DNA of 64,000 bases, taken from contig JAYPQK010000002.1 in NCBI GenBank assembly GCA_038131955.1, positions 372,001 to 436,000 of the forward strand, read 5' to 3'. Below the pieces are notes generated by a model. It searched no databases, had not been told where the DNA came from, and saw only the letters and a program-made list of their open reading frames with translations. This document shows positions 62,222-64,000 of this stretch, piece after piece. The position numbers and the translations under genes were made by a program. Source of the DNA: SHAN690 sp038131955. GTDB taxonomy: Bacteria > Bacteroidota > Bacteroidia > Flavobacteriales_G > Salibacteraceae. Numbering within the stretch: position 1 is the stretch's first letter; every line of letters starts with the position of its first letter.

Positions 62222-62965
62222 ATGCGAACGCTGTATCTATCCATATTGACCTTGTTGCTTTTCGCTTGCGACCAGCCTGTTCCAACGGCCCAAGCCATCG
62301 TAGATGAAGCCATCAAGCGTGCCGGCGGCGAACGCTATGAGCATTGTGAGATCCAGTTCGATTTCAGGGAGCACAGCTACAAGATCAAGCGTGATGGCGG
62401 GCTTTACGAATTCACACGCATCACCTATCTCTCCCCTGATTCGGTGCTGAAGGATGTGATGCAGAACTACGGATTCAAACGACTGCTGAACGACTCTATG
62501 ATTTCCGTAGCGGACAGCATAGCGGAGAAGTACAAGAATTCGATCAACTCGGTGGTTTACTTCTTCAGCCTCCCCTATGGGTTAAACGACCGAGCCGTGA
62601 ACAAGGAGTACATCGGAGAGAGTACCATCCTGGATAAAACCTACTATAAGATCAAGGTCTGGTTTGACGAAGACGGAGGCGGAAAGGATCATCGGGATGT
62701 TTTTTTCTACTGGATCCATCCGGACAAATCCACCATCGAGTACTTGGCTTACAGCTACGCATCAGATGGCGGAGGCCTCCGATTCAGAAAAGCGTTGGAC
62801 CCGAGGAAAATCTCTGGCATCCGGGTGACGGATTACCTCAACTACGCGCCTGGTGAAACACCGGTAGATCTAGACACCATCGAGCGCGCATTTGAATTGG
62901 GAGAACTCCAACTCCTTTCGATCATCGACAACTTCAACGTAACCATCTCGTTGCTAGAAGACTAA
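62222..62965 (+). CDS. DUF6503-like lipoprotein
   Basis: A 247-residue lipoprotein with lipobox LLFAC (Cys16) followed by DQPVPTAQAIVDEAIKRAGG. The rest resembles a LolA-like beta-sheet fold as in DUF6503 proteins of Bacteroidota: IQFDFREHSYKIKRDGGLYE, SVVYFFSLPYGLNDRAVNKE, TYYKIKVWFDEDGGGKDHRD, YWIHPDKSTIEYLAYSY and the ending LDTIERAFELGELQLLS. Role unknown. The start is very close to the terminator of the previous gene, so its transcript is almost leaderless or begins inside the terminator region. Confidence 0.82.
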   Translation: MRTLYLSILTLLLFACDQPVPTAQAIVDEAIKRAGGERYEHCEIQFDFREHSYKIKRDGGLYEFTRITYLSPDSVLKDVMQNYGFKRLLNDSMISVADSIAEKYKNSINSVVYFFSLPYGLNDRAVNKEYIGESTILDKTYYKIKVWFDEDGGGKDHRDVFFYWIHPDKSTIEYLAYSYASDGGGLRFRKALDPRKISGIRVTDYLNYAPGETPVDLDTIERAFELGELQLLSIIDNFNVTISLLED

Positions 62966-63074
62966 ATCTTCATCAAGGGAACATTTTTTAGGCCTTTACA
63001 TAAGTTTTTGGTTTAATCTTGCACCCCAATTTTTTTACAAGCGCCCTGTACCTCGGGGCATCCATCAAGAATCG

Positions 63075-64000
63075 ATGAACATCTGCTTTATCATGTATCC
63101 GTGGGACCGCGTAGAAGCCCTCACTGATACCACGCTCCGCATGATTCACGAAGCGTACCTCAGAGGAGCACAACGTAGGCATCATGACCCACATCGAATC
63201 TCACGATTCCCGGGACAACGATGTCTTCGGTTTTTGTACGCATGATCGAAGAGACGGATCGCCTTCAAAAGGACACGGTCAAATTTCACAAGCAAGTCAA
63301 GTTCAAGGTAGAACTCCTTCCGATGTCGGGCTTCGATGTGATCTTCCTCCGCGCGAATCCACCGGTGGACAACACCATGTTGAACTTCTCCGACTTGCAT
63401 CAAAGACGAGTCCTCATCGTGAACAGTGTGTTGAATCGAAGTGGGCAACAATCTACACGTATGTTCACAACGAAGGCGAGCATCATTCGGCTTTTTTGCA
63501 CGTTTCGAGAACAAAGAATACCTCAAGCGCGTCATCTCTGAATCCAAGTCAGAGAAGATGATCCTCAAGCCCCTCGATGGGTATGGAGGAAGTGGTGTGA
63601 TCCTGCTCGAACGCAAAGCATCTGCTAGCGTGAGTTCCCTTGTGACTTTCACATCCACGGACAAAGAAGTACGTTATCGTTCAGGAATACGTAGAAGGCG
63701 CCGATCAAGGCGATGTGCGCATCTTGATGCTCAACGGCAAGCCAATTGGTGCAATGAAGCGGGTTCCTCAAAGGACGAAAACGCAGCAACATCCCACAGG
63801 GAGGCACAGCGGTGAAGCATGTCTTGAGCAAAGAAGAGCAGCGCATTTGCGAACTCATCGGTCCTCGATTGGTCGCTGACGGACTCTACTTCGTTGGATT
63901 GGATGTCATCAACGGAAAGTTGATCGAAGTGAATGTCTTGAGTCCGGGTGGCATCACCCGTATCAATAAGCTCAACCGAGTGAAGCTGCAGCAGAAGGTG
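63075..64000 (+). pseudogene. GshB-like ATP-grasp gene with many frame changes, running off the window
   Basis: Joined across frames, the translation follows a glutathione-synthase-like ATP-grasp protein of about 340 residues. Recognisable pieces in order: MNICFIMYPWDRVEALTDTT; HNVGIMTHIES; MIEETDRLQKDTVKFHKQVK and GFDVIFLRANPPVDNT; TIYTYVHNEGEHHSAFLHVS; EYLKRVISESKSEKMILKPL and DGYGGSGVILLE; KYVIVQEYVEGADQGDVRIL and NGKPIGAMKRVP; and LSKEEQRICELIGPRLVADG to VNVLSPGGITRINKLNR. These lie in frames 0,1,2,1,0,1,2 (start modulo 3), so at least six indels occur near 63165, 63235, 63400-63440, 63520, 63660 and 63770. The ATP-binding and metal-binding motifs themselves are intact. Confidence 0.85.

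Overview
The window looks like a chromosome segment of a free-living, probably marine member of the Bacteroidota (Flavobacteriales-like). The signs are type IX secretion C-terminal domains with PNPT/PNPS motifs, SprB-type repeats in a giant secreted protein, an OMP_b-brl_3 receptor, many lipoboxes of the FxAC type, a tRNA promoter of the Bacteroidetes TTTG/TAnnTTTG form, and little Shine-Dalgarno signal. The sequence looks about half G+C, with one visibly AT-richer patch (the Fic gene). There is no IS transposase, phage, CRISPR array or rRNA gene.

Layout. 0-7 kb: rseP-dxr, a lipoprotein-type KatG, a START-domain gene broken by an amber codon, a GH3-family enzyme and a MarC-family protein. 7-9 kb: two truncated genes (LamG/FG-GAP protein and Xaa-Pro aminopeptidase) meet tail to tail. 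9-13 kb: rpmB, cinA, nucleoside phosphorylase, SirB1-like protein, desaturase. 13-21 kb: an alpha/beta hydrolase, then a minus-strand run of cytochrome c, SCO1, small lipoprotein, M20 amidohydrolase, TauE/SafE and a 1103-residue propeller plus outer-membrane-barrel protein. 21-25 kb: MBL hydrolase, an MscS channel gene with one in-frame TGA, and an outer-membrane receptor. 25-29 kb: tRNA-Asp, Fic protein, a long RluA-type synthase and a lipoprotein. 29-32 kb: a decayed histidine kinase, a T9SS-secreted propeller, the 3' end of a ppdK gene and an AlkA-like glycosylase. 32.7-36.7 kb: a beta-glucan (laminarin-type) cassette of one GH16 and two GH17 enzymes, bracketed by inverted copies of a palindromic repeat. 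36.8-42.7 kb: a giant T9SS adhesin-like protein. 43-46.7 kb: secreted and redox proteins and an arsenosugar remnant (arsS 3' end plus intact transferase). 46.8-54.1 kb: surface polysaccharide genes (asnB, GT4, wza, internally deleted wzc, rfbC, WecA/MraY-like enzyme, lytic transglycosylase). 54-62 kb: uvrA and uvrB with a PLP enzyme and a predicted barrel between them. 61.7-64 kb: thioredoxin-like protein, DUF6503-type lipoprotein and a gshB-like ATP-grasp gene split across at least six frame changes.

Two window-wide patterns stand out. First, intergenic gaps are filled with phrase-like short repeats (for example GCTGACGGCTGAC, GATTAGAGATTAG, GAAAGACAAAAGACG, a 13-bp tandem block), several recurring in inverted orientation many kilobases apart and some interrupted by short perfect palindromes. 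Second, many genes are damaged: truncated ends at 8.46, 31.88 and 45.84 kb, an internal deletion at 50.97 kb, in-frame stops in three genes, two expected start codons reading ATA, and frameshifts in the last kilobase. Either this lineage is losing genes, or part of the assembly is faulty. The sequence alone cannot settle which.
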